From Candidatus Dormiibacterota bacterium (GTDB taxonomy: Bacteria > Chloroflexota > Dormibacteria > Aeolococcales > Aeolococcaceae): DNA of 64,000 bases. Positions within the stretch are counted from its first letter, which is position 1. The number at the start of each line of letters is the position of its first letter. Position numbers and translations under genes: made by a program. The DNA lies in the NCBI GenBank assembly GCA_019245575.1, contig JAFARE010000001.1:186001-250000 (forward strand). Direction: 5' to 3'. The notes below the pieces were generated by a model. That model was not told where the DNA came from. It saw nothing but the letters and a program-made list of their open reading frames with translations, and did not search any database. This document shows positions 1 through 7,270 of the stretch, in pieces.

Positions 1-488
1 TCGCGCAGGTGCACACCGGCGTCGATCTCGGTGAGCCCGCTGATGTCGACCGTGAGCTGCGCGGGGATGTCGCTCGGCAGGCACTCGACCTTCAGCGTGT
101 TGACGATCTGCTGCACCACGCCGATCTTCTCCTCGCTCACCACCGGTGATTCACCGATGGGGATCAGCGGGACATCGACGGTGAGCTTCTCGCGCAGGTT
201 GACGGCGAACAGGTCGACGTGCAGCAGCCCCGCCGTGCGCGGGTCCATCTGCAGCTCGCGGATCAGCACCTTGCGGGCGCGGCCGCCGTCGAGCGTGAGG
301 TCCACCAGGTGGCTGTGGCCGGCCCGGTGCCACACGCGCTGCAGACCGCGCTCGTCGATGGAGAGTGACGTCGGCTCCACGCGATGGCCGTACAGCACAG
401 CCGGGACCAGGCCGCGCCGGCGCAGCGCGTGGGCGTGCCTGCCGGTTTCCGTGCGACGGGTGGCGTCGAGCGTCAGATCTCCTGCCAT
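1..488 (-). CDS. rplY: 50S ribosomal protein bL25/Ctc (3' end outside window)
   Basis: The protein binds 5S rRNA in the large ribosomal subunit; long versions carry a C-terminal beta domain (TL5/Ctc type). The visible 162 residues start MAGDLTLDATRRTETG and include the hallmark RRRGLVPAVLYGH (about 25-37), then RELQMDPRTAGLLHVDLF and a C-terminal-domain segment with SDIPAQLTVDISGL, so this is the long form. The frame is open at base 1, so the C-terminus lies beyond the window. The ATG at 486-488 follows the previous gene's stop by only 6 bases. A TACAGT hexamer (minus strand, 497-502) lies 8 bases upstream and may be a -10 box for a separate, leaderless transcript. Family assignment is firm. 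Confidence 0.93.
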   Translation of the reverse strand, partial: MAGDLTLDATRRTETGRHAHALRRRGLVPAVLYGHRVEPTSLSIDERGLQRVWHRAGHSHLVDLTLDGGRARKVLIRELQMDPRTAGLLHVDLFAVNLREKLTVDVPLIPIGESPVVSEEKIGVVQQIVNTLKVECLPSDIPAQLTVDISGLTEIDAGVHLR

Positions 489-494
489 CGCGCC

Positions 495-1193
495 CTACTG
501 TACCGGCTCGCCGGACGTCGGCGCGGCCGCACGCGCTGAGGCGATGCTGTTCACCGCCGCGGCAACCGCGCGCCGCGCACTCTCCGGCCACGGGTCGCCG
601 AGACCCGCCCAGGCCGACGCCGCAGCGCCGACGAGACGCCGCGCATCCACGCCGTAGCCGCGTTCCGGCAGCACGAAGTACGGCCACGCGACGTCGGACA
701 CCTCACTGCCGTCGGCAGGCGAATCGAGGATGGCAAGCGCGCGTTCCAATTCCTCGCGCTGCAGCTGCTCCGGGCCGGCGCCGAGTCGTCCGGTGATTGC
801 ATCGCGCAGCGCGCGCGCCGCCGCATCAACCGTGTCGTCGCGCATCCTGCGCATGGTGTCGCCGCTGCCGCGCAGGCTCATCTGCTCGCCCGTGTCGCCG
901 ATGCGCCAGGCGTCGGCCGCGTCGCCGCGGAGCGTCCACACGACGGCATCCTCGCCCTGCAGGTCGAGCCGCACGGCGGTCACGCCGCGGCCGCGCAGGA
1001 AGTCGAGCCAGATGCCAATCCTGTCACCAACCGGCTGCCACGAGCCCGCCTCGACCCAGATGTAGGCGAGGCGGCGAAAGCCGACGAACGCGGGGTGCGG
1101 CGGCTCGAGGTCGCGTTCCGCAGCTGACGCATCATCGATGAACGCGGCGGCGCGCGCGGCGGCCGTCACCGCGCAGAGAACCTCGGGGGTCAC
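495..1193 (-). CDS. Hypothetical protein, 232 aa
   Basis: I do not recognise this family. It starts at a GTG and is predicted soluble: no signal peptide or membrane segment. The N-terminal half is mixed, with aromatic stretches (RRLAYIWVEAGSWQPVGDRI, about 41-60) and a short beta-like run AVRLDLQGEDAVVWTLRGD. The C-terminal half is Ala-rich and probably helical. It lies 12 bases downstream of the cobalamin-binding mutase subunit gene and 6 bases upstream of rplY, so it is probably co-transcribed with the former. The codon pattern and tight spacing support a real gene. The context (B12-binding protein upstream, ribosomal protein downstream) does not define a role. Confidence 0.7.
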   Translation of the reverse strand: MTPEVLCAVTAAARAAAFIDDASAAERDLEPPHPAFVGFRRLAYIWVEAGSWQPVGDRIGIWLDFLRGRGVTAVRLDLQGEDAVVWTLRGDAADAWRIGDTGEQMSLRGSGDTMRRMRDDTVDAAARALRDAITGRLGAGPEQLQREELERALAILDSPADGSEVSDVAWPYFVLPERGYGVDARRLVGAAASAWAGLGDPWPESARRAVAAAVNSIASARAAAPTSGEPVQ

Positions 1194-1205
1194 GCGAGTC
1201 CCGGG

Positions 1206-1631
1206 TCAGACGCCCGCGGGTTCCCCGAAGCGCTGCTTCACGTAACCGACGGCGTCGTCGAGCGAGGTGCCCGGGGTGAACACCTTGTCCACACCGATCT
1301 CCTCCAGGGCCTTGACGTCGCCGTCCGGGATGATCCCGCCGCCGAACACGACGATGTCCTCGGCGTCGCGCTCCTTGAGCAGCCTGATGATCTCGGGGAA
1401 CAGCGTCATGTGCGCGCCGCTGAGCAGCGAGATGCCGATGCCGTCGACATCCTCCTGGATCGCCGCCTCGACGACCATCTCCGGCGTCTGGTGCAGCCCG
1501 GTGTAGATCACCTCGACGCCCGCGTCGCGGAGCGCGCGAGAGATCACCTTGATGCCGCGGTCGTGCCCGTCGAGCCCGACCTTCGCGGTGAGAATGCGGA
1601 TCTTGCGCGCCGGCTTGGATTCTCCTGCCAC
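1206..1631 (-). CDS. Cobalamin-binding mutase C-terminal domain protein (methylmalonyl-CoA mutase small-subunit type)
   Basis: A stand-alone B12-binding domain of 141 residues. It carries the signature DGHDRG (DxHxxG; about 21-26), which places a His below the cobalt, followed by ISLLSGAHM and FGGGIIPDGD (about 95-104), which wrap the nucleotide tail. Free-standing domains of this type pair with a large catalytic subunit in methylmalonyl-CoA, ethylmalonyl-CoA or isobutyryl-CoA mutases. No large subunit is present in this window, so the substrate cannot be named. The GTG start is preceded 8 bases upstream by TAACAT, consistent with leaderless transcription. The presence of cbiA and metH nearby fits a B12-using cell. 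An unusual possibility is a B12-dependent regulator, but the sequence is mutase-like throughout. Confidence 0.88.
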   Translation of the reverse strand: MAGESKPARKIRILTAKVGLDGHDRGIKVISRALRDAGVEVIYTGLHQTPEMVVEAAIQEDVDGIGISLLSGAHMTLFPEIIRLLKERDAEDIVVFGGGIIPDGDVKALEEIGVDKVFTPGTSLDDAVGYVKQRFGEPAGV

Positions 1632-1639
1632 GGCGGTCG

Positions 1640-1645
1640 ATGTTA
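1640..1645 (-). promoter_or_regulatory. -10 box (TAACAT) of the cobalamin-binding mutase subunit gene
   Basis: TAACAT on the minus strand lies 8 bases before the GTG start at 1629-1631. No clear -35 box is visible at the normal distance. The spacing would put the transcription start at or next to the start codon. This is one of a recurrent set described in the findings. Confidence 0.5.
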
Positions 1646-2389
1646 GCCGCTCGACGTGTGCGGTTCGAGCACGCGGGGCGACAACGACGCTGCGCGTTCG
1701 GCCAGCCGCTGCGCCACCTGGACCGCCAGCTCCGCGTGCGGCACCCTGTCGATCTCAACGTCGGCGATGGCTTCCGCGCCGGCCGCGGCACCGGCAAGCG
1801 CACCGGCCAGCGCGAGCGCGACAGCGGGCTGGCCCGCGGCGCGGCCCACGGCGCCGGACGCGTGCTCGGCCCCGTGCGCCGCCGCGAGTGCGGCTTGCAG
1901 CACGCTCCCGGGGTCCGTTTCGGCCGCAGCCGGTGGCTCGGCCGCGATGGACAGGCGCTGCAGCAGCGCCATGGGCGCGTCCTCCAGCAGCGACTGGCGC
2001 ACGCGCACCAACGCGGTCTCGAGGTCGAACCGCGTGAGGTCGGCGACCAGGATGGCGGCCGCGATTGCGGTGAGGGTGGTGCCCTCGTCGGCGCCCGCGA
2101 GGGCCACGCAGCGATACGCGTCGCGGCGCAGCCGGGGCCGGTCCAGCGGCGTCAGCAACCCGAACGGCAGCGCTCGCAGGAGCAGCCCGGCGGGCCCGGC
2201 GCGGGACGGCCGTTCCAGGCCCCGATGGCGCAGGTCCGCTTCGTCGAAGCCTCCGGTGGCAGCGACCGATTCGGCCACGCCCAGCAGATCGGCTCCGCCG
2301 GCGGCAATCCCCGCGGCGGCCTCCCCCACCACCGCGCCGACCAGCGCGGCGCGGATCCGCGCGGCCAGGTCGTCGACGGCGAGAGCCAC
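1643..2389 (-). CDS. ADP-ribosylglycohydrolase-like protein, apparently without metal-binding residues
   Basis: The 248-residue protein is all-helical and Ala-rich. Its N-terminus (RIRAALVGAVVGEAAAG) resembles the GALLGxAxGDALG opening of the ADP-ribosylglycohydrolase (DraG) family, and its C-terminal ALAGALAGAAAGAEAI resembles the family's closing AIAGALAGAYYG..IP motif. The Asp pairs that bind two Mg ions in active members (GDTDTVA type, and the Asp of the opening motif) are not seen, so hydrolase activity is doubtful. It reads away from a small divergent gene; TAGCGT lies 6 bases before the GTG start and suggests a leaderless transcript. The family call rests on pattern recognition of the two motifs only and could be wrong. 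Confidence 0.55.
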   Translation of the reverse strand: MALAVDDLAARIRAALVGAVVGEAAAGIAAGGADLLGVAESVAATGGFDEADLRHRGLERPSRAGPAGLLLRALPFGLLTPLDRPRLRRDAYRCVALAGADEGTTLTAIAAAILVADLTRFDLETALVRVRQSLLEDAPMALLQRLSIAAEPPAAAETDPGSVLQAALAAAHGAEHASGAVGRAAGQPAVALALAGALAGAAAGAEAIADVEIDRVPHAELAVQVAQRLAERAASLSPRVLEPHTSSG

Positions 2390-2395
2390 GCCCCA

Positions 2396-2405
2396 ACGCT
2401 ATCCT
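2396..2405. promoter_or_regulatory. Back-to-back divergent -10 boxes
   Basis: The 10 bases ACGCTATCCT contain TAGCGT on the minus strand (2396-2401), 6 bases before the GTG at 2387-2389, and TATCCT on the plus strand (2400-2405), 8 bases before the ATG at 2414. The two hexamers share their TA. If both work, the two genes cannot be transcribed at the same moment. Sequence match only; no -35 boxes are obvious. Confidence 0.45.
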
Positions 2406-2413
2406 GTTCCGCC

Positions 2414-2722
2414 ATGCCGACGCCGAACGTGATGCTGCGCGGGGCGGTGCAGGCCCTCAGCCCCTCGGCGGTGCGGGTGGAGCGCAGCCGCGTGCGCCAT
2501 CCGGGCGGTGGCGCCGACCAGACCGCGGTGACGATGTGGTTCGGCTCGGGGCCCGCGCTCCCCGGGTTCCTCACGCTGAATGCACCCGCGGTGCGCTCGC
2601 TGGTGCGTGTGACCGCGGGTGTGCTGGGCGCGGCCGCGCTCGCCGCCATGACCGTGGTCGCGGCGCAGCGTGAAGCGGAGCGCATCAATGCGCCGCGCAG
2701 CGTGCCGCGGCTCGAGGGCTGA
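2414..2722 (+). CDS. Small single-span membrane protein, hypothetical
   Basis: This 102-residue gene is the only plus-strand gene in the first 17 kb. It fits exactly between the divergent DraG-like gene and the convergent DUF1444 gene (2-base gap). The C-terminal third holds one hydrophobic segment, about residues 64-85 (VRVTAGVLGAAALAAMTVVA), followed by a charged tail (QREAERINAPRS); the N-terminal part has a short Arg-rich stretch. I know no family for it. Support for a real gene comes from the TATCCT hexamer 8 bases before the ATG, the complete use of the gap, and the transmembrane helix. The longer frame upstream of this ATG is only antisense to the DraG-like gene. Confidence 0.5.
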   Translation: MPTPNVMLRGAVQALSPSAVRVERSRVRHPGGGADQTAVTMWFGSGPALPGFLTLNAPAVRSLVRVTAGVLGAAALAAMTVVAAQREAERINAPRSVPRLEG

Positions 2723-2724
2723 CC

Positions 2725-3570
2725 CTACTCGTCGAGCCAGGGCATGACGACCGCGCCGGCGCGCGGGCGGGACCGAGGCACTGCCATGATCGCGCGTCCG
2801 TCCGTGCGCACCACCTCGTGCGAGCACGGGTTCATCGACTCGCGGTACTCACGCGTCACGCGACGCTGAAAGCGCTCGGCGTTGGGCATCGCCGCGGGCA
2901 CGGCGAGCACCACACCGCGGTCAGGCACGCCGAGCAGCACGTCGCCTCCGGAACGCTCGACCAGCGCCGCCAGCACCGCGGGCGCCATGAGCACGCTGCC
3001 CTGGTACAGCGGGTCGCCGGCCATGCGCCAGCCATCCGCGGGGATGCGCTCGATGCCGCGGATGCGCTCCACCATGCGGGCGAATCGCTCCGCGGTGTTG
3101 TCGCTTGCCACGGCGCGCACCGCCGCGTCGTCGAGCCCGGCTGCCTCCCACTCGCTGCGCGGCACGCCCCGCATGATCGAGCCGGGCAGGTCCTCCGCCA
3201 CGAAGGCGCACATGCTGGTCGCGATGTCCTGCCGCGCCAGCTCGCCTGCGCGGCTGAGCGTCTCGAGGTACGCGCGGCTGCGGACGCACCAGACGAGTCG
3301 TTTGGCCGACAGCTCCAGGCCCGAGCGCGGCGTGAGCTGCCGCTCCACCGAGGCGACGTACTCGGCGATGAGCGCTGCCGCGCGCGCAGGCTCGCGTGCG
3401 ATCGCGGTGTGCAGCGGCGCGAGCGGCAGCGTGGTGTCGATGCCGGGGGCGGTGACGTGCAGGGCGAAGCGCGCGTCGTCCGTATCGACCTCAACACCGC
3501 GGTAGCGCGCGCGCAGCTGCAGGCGGATGCGCTCAGTGAATGCGGCGCGATCCTGCGGCGCGCCCTGCAT
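2725..3570 (-). CDS. DUF1444 (YtpQ-like) family protein
   Basis: The 281-residue soluble protein resembles the Bacillus YtpQ/DUF1444 family of unknown function. It shows a middle region that ends in WRMAGDPLYQGSVLM and the family-like strand pair GGDVLLGVPDRGVVLAVPA (about 214-232), followed by FQRRVTREYRE. There is no signal peptide. Its start codon overlaps the stop of the VWA gene by one base (TGATG), so it is translationally coupled as the last gene of the moxR-VWA transcript. That context suggests it serves the same chaperone-like ATPase system, but no direct role is known. The family assignment is moderate, based on remembered motif patterns. Confidence 0.6.
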   Translation of the reverse strand: MQGAPQDRAAFTERIRLQLRARYRGVEVDTDDARFALHVTAPGIDTTLPLAPLHTAIAREPARAAALIAEYVASVERQLTPRSGLELSAKRLVWCVRSRAYLETLSRAGELARQDIATSMCAFVAEDLPGSIMRGVPRSEWEAAGLDDAAVRAVASDNTAERFARMVERIRGIERIPADGWRMAGDPLYQGSVLMAPAVLAALVERSGGDVLLGVPDRGVVLAVPAAMPNAERFQRRVTREYRESMNPCSHEVVRTDGRAIMAVPRSRPRAGAVVMPWLDE

Positions 3571-5621
3571 CAGGCAGCGCTGCGCTTGGAGTTGACGTAG
3601 TCGACCAGGACGTAGTCGCCCAGGCGGTCGGGGCTGATGAAGAACGCGCGGCCCCGGTTCATCCGCGTCATCTGGTTGACGAACTGCACCAGGTGATGGT
3701 TCGACTCGAGCATGAAGGTGTTGATGACGATGTGCTCGCGGGTGCAGCGGCGCACCTCGAGCAGCGTCTTGTGGAACGTCTCCGGCAGCGGCGGATAGAA
3801 GAACACGGGACGGCCGTTCTCGATGTGCGCGGTGGGCTCGCCGTCGCTGACAATGATGATCTGCTTGTTCTCGCCGGGATCCTTGCCCAGGAGGCGCCGC
3901 GCCAGCATCAGTCCGTGCTGCATGTTGGTGCCGTACACGTACTCGTTGACCGACAGGTGCGGCAGCGCCGACGGGCTGATCTCGCGGGCCAGGTCGCTGA
4001 ACCCGATCACATGGAGCGTGTCCCGCGGGTACGTGCTGCGGATCAGCGAGTCCAGCGCCAGCGCCACCTTCTTCGCAGCGTAGAAGTACCCTCGCAGCGG
4101 CATCGAGCGGCTCATGTCGAGCATGAGCACCGTCGCCGACCGCGTGAGCGTGTCGCTGCGATGGACGACGAAGTCTTCGGGTGCAATGAACGACTTCGGC
4201 GGCGTGGTCGAGCGAGTCCGCTCGGCTGAGGCACGACGCTGCACGGCGTTCATCACCGTTTCCTTCACGTCGAGATCGAAGACGTCCCCGAATTCGTACG
4301 GCTTGGTGTCCTCCTCGCGCTCGCCCGCCTGGCCGCGGTGGCTCACCGGGTGGTCCCCGAATCTGTCGCGGCGCAGGCGGGCGAAGAGGTCGCCCAGCGC
4401 CTTCTGCCCGATCTGGCGCACGCCGCGCGCGGTGAGGCGCATGCCGTCGCCGTCGCTGTCGATCAGGCCGCGCCGCTCCAGCTCCTCGGTGAGGCGCTGC
4501 ACGCGGTCGAGGTCACGGGCCGAGTCGGGCCCAAGGATCTCGCTGAGCGACTCGCGCGTGGCGTCGTCCATCTCCTCACCGCGGTACACGCCGCGCAGCG
4601 CGCGCTCCAGCTCCTCGATGGACTGCAGCTGGTCCATCACGCGCATGGCCTCGTCCAGCGGCATCTGCTCGCCGCCGAGGAAGGAGTAGCGGGAGCCCAG
4701 GCGGCCGCGGTCCGAGAGCAGCTCCAGGCCGCCCATCAGCTCCGCCAGCTGCGCCTGCAGCTCGGGATCGTCGAAGGTCGACGCCACCAGGTCCGACAGC
4801 TGGCGGCGCATCTCCGGCGAGAGCGACTGCATCAGCGAGTCCATGCGTGCCATGTTGCGGCGCAACTGCTCGAGGAACTCGTCGAACGTCTCCGGCGCGT
4901 CGGGGAACAGGCGGCCCCACTTGTTCAGGAACTGGCGGTAGTTGTGCTGCAGCTGCGCGTCCGGCACGCCTTCGAGCTTCTGCCGCACGAGCGCGTTGAG
5001 GTCGCGCGCCATCTCGCGCAGCACGGCCATGTCCTGCGATGACATCTGCTGCAGCTGCTGCGTCACCTGCTTGAAGTACGTGTCGACCACGTTCTCCTTG
5101 ATCTCCGACAGCAGCCGCTGAAACGCCTGCTCGGCGCGCTGGTCCATGAACTCGTAGCCCTGCAGCTCGCGGATCGCGCCCGCCGCGTCGGTGGGCAGGT
5201 TGTCGAGCTGCTCGCGCCGCTTGCTCGCAACTCGCTCGAGGATTCGCCGCGCCGGTGCGTCGTCGACGGACTGCAACCGCTCGTCGATGCCGCTGCGCTC
5301 CAGACGCAGCACGTTGTCCAGCTTCTCCTCGATGTCGCTGAACACCGAGTCCAGGCTGTAGCGCTCCAGCTGCTGCTGCCGGCGGCGGCGCAGCTGGTCC
5401 ATCATCTCCTCGAGTCCGGCGAAGCGCCGGCCCTGGCGGTCGCGCCACCCGTGGCTGAGCAGACGCCGCAACGCCGTTTCGAAGTCCCAGCCGTGAAAGA
5501 CGTCCTCGCTCAGACGGTCGAAGAGCGCGTCGGCCTCATCACCCAGCGGGTCCTGCGTGCCGTCCCAGACGCTGAATCGGTGCCGCTGGCGGCGGGCGCG
5601 CGGCGGGGTCTCATCCCCCAT
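3570..5621 (-). CDS. VWA-domain protein, partner of a MoxR-type ATPase
   Basis: This 683-residue cytoplasmic protein has a long, charged, helical N-terminal part (residues 1-480, rich in Leu/Gln/Arg/Glu) and a C-terminal von Willebrand factor A domain. The MIDAS metal motif is DMSRS within LMLDMSRSMPLRG (about 500), with the supporting acidic motif SDGEPTAH about 100 residues later and YGTNMQHGL between them. Proteins of this type act with MoxR/ChlI-class AAA+ ATPases in metal insertion or protein-complex remodelling. Its 5' end overlaps the moxR-like gene by 11 bases and its stop overlaps the DUF1444 start by one base, so the three form one translational unit. The target complex is unknown. 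No signal peptide or membrane span is seen. Confidence 0.85.
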   Translation of the reverse strand: MGDETPPRARRQRHRFSVWDGTQDPLGDEADALFDRLSEDVFHGWDFETALRRLLSHGWRDRQGRRFAGLEEMMDQLRRRRQQQLERYSLDSVFSDIEEKLDNVLRLERSGIDERLQSVDDAPARRILERVASKRREQLDNLPTDAAGAIRELQGYEFMDQRAEQAFQRLLSEIKENVVDTYFKQVTQQLQQMSSQDMAVLREMARDLNALVRQKLEGVPDAQLQHNYRQFLNKWGRLFPDAPETFDEFLEQLRRNMARMDSLMQSLSPEMRRQLSDLVASTFDDPELQAQLAELMGGLELLSDRGRLGSRYSFLGGEQMPLDEAMRVMDQLQSIEELERALRGVYRGEEMDDATRESLSEILGPDSARDLDRVQRLTEELERRGLIDSDGDGMRLTARGVRQIGQKALGDLFARLRRDRFGDHPVSHRGQAGEREEDTKPYEFGDVFDLDVKETVMNAVQRRASAERTRSTTPPKSFIAPEDFVVHRSDTLTRSATVLMLDMSRSMPLRGYFYAAKKVALALDSLIRSTYPRDTLHVIGFSDLAREISPSALPHLSVNEYVYGTNMQHGLMLARRLLGKDPGENKQIIIVSDGEPTAHIENGRPVFFYPPLPETFHKTLLEVRRCTREHIVINTFMLESNHHLVQFVNQMTRMNRGRAFFISPDRLGDYVLVDYVNSKRSAA

Positions 5622-7011
5622 AGACCGCGCTGCCGTCGAGAGCGGTCTTGTTCAGCCGCTTGCCCAGGTGCAGCCCCTCGAGGATGAACTCGAGCACCGC
5701 GACGCGCATGGCGTCGCCGCTCTCCTCGCCGAGCTTCTGGCGCGCCCGGTCGATGCCGGGCAGCTCGGTGACTGCCTGCGCGTACGCGCTCACCGGCAGC
5801 ATGTCGCCCGTCTCCACCGTGAAGCCGCCGCGGTCGAACCGCTGCACCATATCGGTGAACTCCTGCACGCTGAAGTGGCGCCGGAAGACGTTGTTGCACG
5901 CCGTCTTCACGATCTTCTCCAGCACCGCGGAGTCGTCCGAATCCTCCCACGTCTCCAGCTCGATCTTGCCCGCGGTGGACGCCATCAGCGAGGGCAGGTC
6001 GCTCATGCGGGCGACGGCCTCACGCTCTCCGGTGCGCAGCGCGCGGCGCAGCGCGTTGCTCACCAGGTTCTCGTAGTTGGCCGTGCTGACGCGCACCGAC
6101 ACGCCGCTGCGCTGGTTCACCTGCGGATGACGCCGCGCCACGTGCGACATCTCGGCCACCACCTCGCGCATGAAGGACGGCACGGTGACGGGCACCGGCA
6201 TGTCGTCGAATGTCGTGCGCTCCTGTTCCGCGATGGCCATCTCGTCGTCCAGCGTTCGGGGATAGTGGGTGCGCACCTGCGCCCCGAAGCGGTCCTTCAG
6301 CGGCGTGATGATGCGGCCGCGGTTCGTGTAGTCCTCGGGGTTCGCGGTGGCGACCACGTACACGTCCAGCGGCAGGCGCAGGCGGTAGCCGCGGATCTGC
6401 ACGTCGCGCTCTTCGATGATGTTGAGCAGGCCGACCTGGATGCGCTCCGCGAGGTCGGGCAGCTCGTTGATGGCGAAGATCCCGCGGTTGGTGCGCGGCA
6501 CGAGGCCGTAATGGATCGTGAGCTCGTCGCTGAGGTAACGGCCCTCGGCCACGCGGATGGGGTCGACCTCACCGATGAGGTCGGCGATCGACGTGTCCGG
6601 CGTGGCCAGCTTCTCGCTGTAGCGCTGCTCCGGGGTCAGCCAGGTTAGCGGCGTCGCGTCACCCTCCGACGCGACGAGGTCGCGGCAGCGCCGGCAGATC
6701 GGCGCATACGGGTCGTCGTTGATCTCGCAGCCGGCGATGGCGGGGATAGCATCGTCGAGCAGCGAGATGAGCGAGCGGATGAGGCGCGACTTGGCCTGGC
6801 CGCGCTCCCCGAGGAGCACGATGTCCTGTCCGCCCAGGACGGCGTTCTCGATCTGCGGGATGACGGAGTCGTCGTACCCGCGAATCCCCGGGAACAGCTC
6901 CTCGCCGGCCGAGAGCTTGCGGATCAGGTTGCGCCGCAGCTCCGCCTTGACGGGCAGGACGCGATACTCACTCCGTCGCAGGTCGCCGATGGTCGCGGGG
7001 ACGTCGGTCAT
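5611..7011 (-). CDS. MoxR/magnesium-chelatase-I-type AAA+ ATPase
   Basis: The 466-residue ATPase shows Walker A GERGQAKS (68-75), a Walker B-like IFAINEL (178-184; Asn-Glu rather than Asp-Glu), the ATANPEDYTNRGRI segment (about 221-234) and DRFG with a likely arginine finger. A Cys cluster ICRRCRD (about 106-111) lies in an insert typical of this long subgroup. It probably forms a hexameric ring that acts with the overlapping VWA gene as a chaperone or metal-centre assembly pair. A TAGGCT hexamer 9 bases before the ATG sits inside a hairpin (7022-7082). No Shine-Dalgarno sequence is evident. It is not chlorophyll-specific: no other chelatase genes are near. Confidence 0.88.
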   Translation of the reverse strand: MTDVPATIGDLRRSEYRVLPVKAELRRNLIRKLSAGEELFPGIRGYDDSVIPQIENAVLGGQDIVLLGERGQAKSRLIRSLISLLDDAIPAIAGCEINDDPYAPICRRCRDLVASEGDATPLTWLTPEQRYSEKLATPDTSIADLIGEVDPIRVAEGRYLSDELTIHYGLVPRTNRGIFAINELPDLAERIQVGLLNIIEERDVQIRGYRLRLPLDVYVVATANPEDYTNRGRIITPLKDRFGAQVRTHYPRTLDDEMAIAEQERTTFDDMPVPVTVPSFMREVVAEMSHVARRHPQVNQRSGVSVRVSTANYENLVSNALRRALRTGEREAVARMSDLPSLMASTAGKIELETWEDSDDSAVLEKIVKTACNNVFRRHFSVQEFTDMVQRFDRGGFTVETGDMLPVSAYAQAVTELPGIDRARQKLGEESGDAMRVAVLEFILEGLHLGKRLNKTALDGSAVYGG

Positions 7012-7021
7012 GCTCGACTGA

Positions 7022-7082
7022 GCCTACACCGCGAGCGTGCAGCGGCAGCCGTCATCCGTCTGACACGGCGCGGGGTGTAGGC
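7022..7082 (-). repeat. Hairpin just upstream of the moxR-like gene
   Basis: GCCTACACC at 7022-7030 and GGTGTAGGC at 7074-7082 are perfectly complementary 9-base arms around a 43-base loop. The structure ends 10 bases before the ATG and contains the TAGGCT hexamer. There is no T-run, so an intrinsic terminator is unlikely. A regulatory palindrome or RNA leader are possible roles. Confidence 0.5.
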
Positions 7083-7270
7083 GCAGTCCGTGGTTTGGGG
7101 CGGAGGGGACACACATCCTCTTGCTCAAACACCCCTCGGCCTCCGGTCTCGCGCGATAGTGAGCCTTCGGCATTCTCGCGCTCGCCCTCCAGCCTCGGGA
7201 ACTCGCCGAGGACGTGTGTCCCCTCCACCCAATCGACGTCCAGCGTCGGAAAGGGCGCCGTGTCAGACGG
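7056..7270. repeat. 16-base inverted repeat flanking the structured element
   Basis: CCGTCTGACACGGCGC at 7056-7071 is the exact reverse complement of GCGCCGTGTCAGACGG at 7255-7270. The right arm covers the last codons and stop of cbiA. The pair encloses element copy A, so the gap is a set of nested palindromes. The left arm may be an inverted duplicate of the end of cbiA. Confidence 0.75.
7095..7232 (-). repeat. Interspersed structured element, copy A
   Basis: The 87-base core (7121-7207, read on the minus strand) is 79/87 identical, without gaps, to the core at 63893-63979. The core is enclosed by complementary 19-base arms: 7102-7120 pairs with 7208-7226, with one mismatch that would be a wobble pair in RNA. 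An outer 5-base extension, TTGGG at 7095-7099 with CCCAA at 7228-7232, follows an internal mismatch. The arms share nothing with those of copy B. It lies between two minus-strand genes, cbiA and moxR. No open reading frame of note fits inside. It could be a non-coding RNA, a repetitive palindromic element or a non-autonomous mobile element. Confidence 0.8.

Noticed and set aside
7095..7232. Element copy A as a classic MITE or insertion-sequence remnant
   Set aside because: Terminal inverted repeats of such elements are conserved between copies; here only the interior is conserved. No target-site duplication is evident. The mobile hypothesis is not excluded, only the classic form.
7021..7262. 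tRNA or other known RNA gene in the cbiA-moxR gap
   Set aside because: No cloverleaf, no T-loop sequence and no CCA-type acceptor arrangement can be formed from the hairpins seen.
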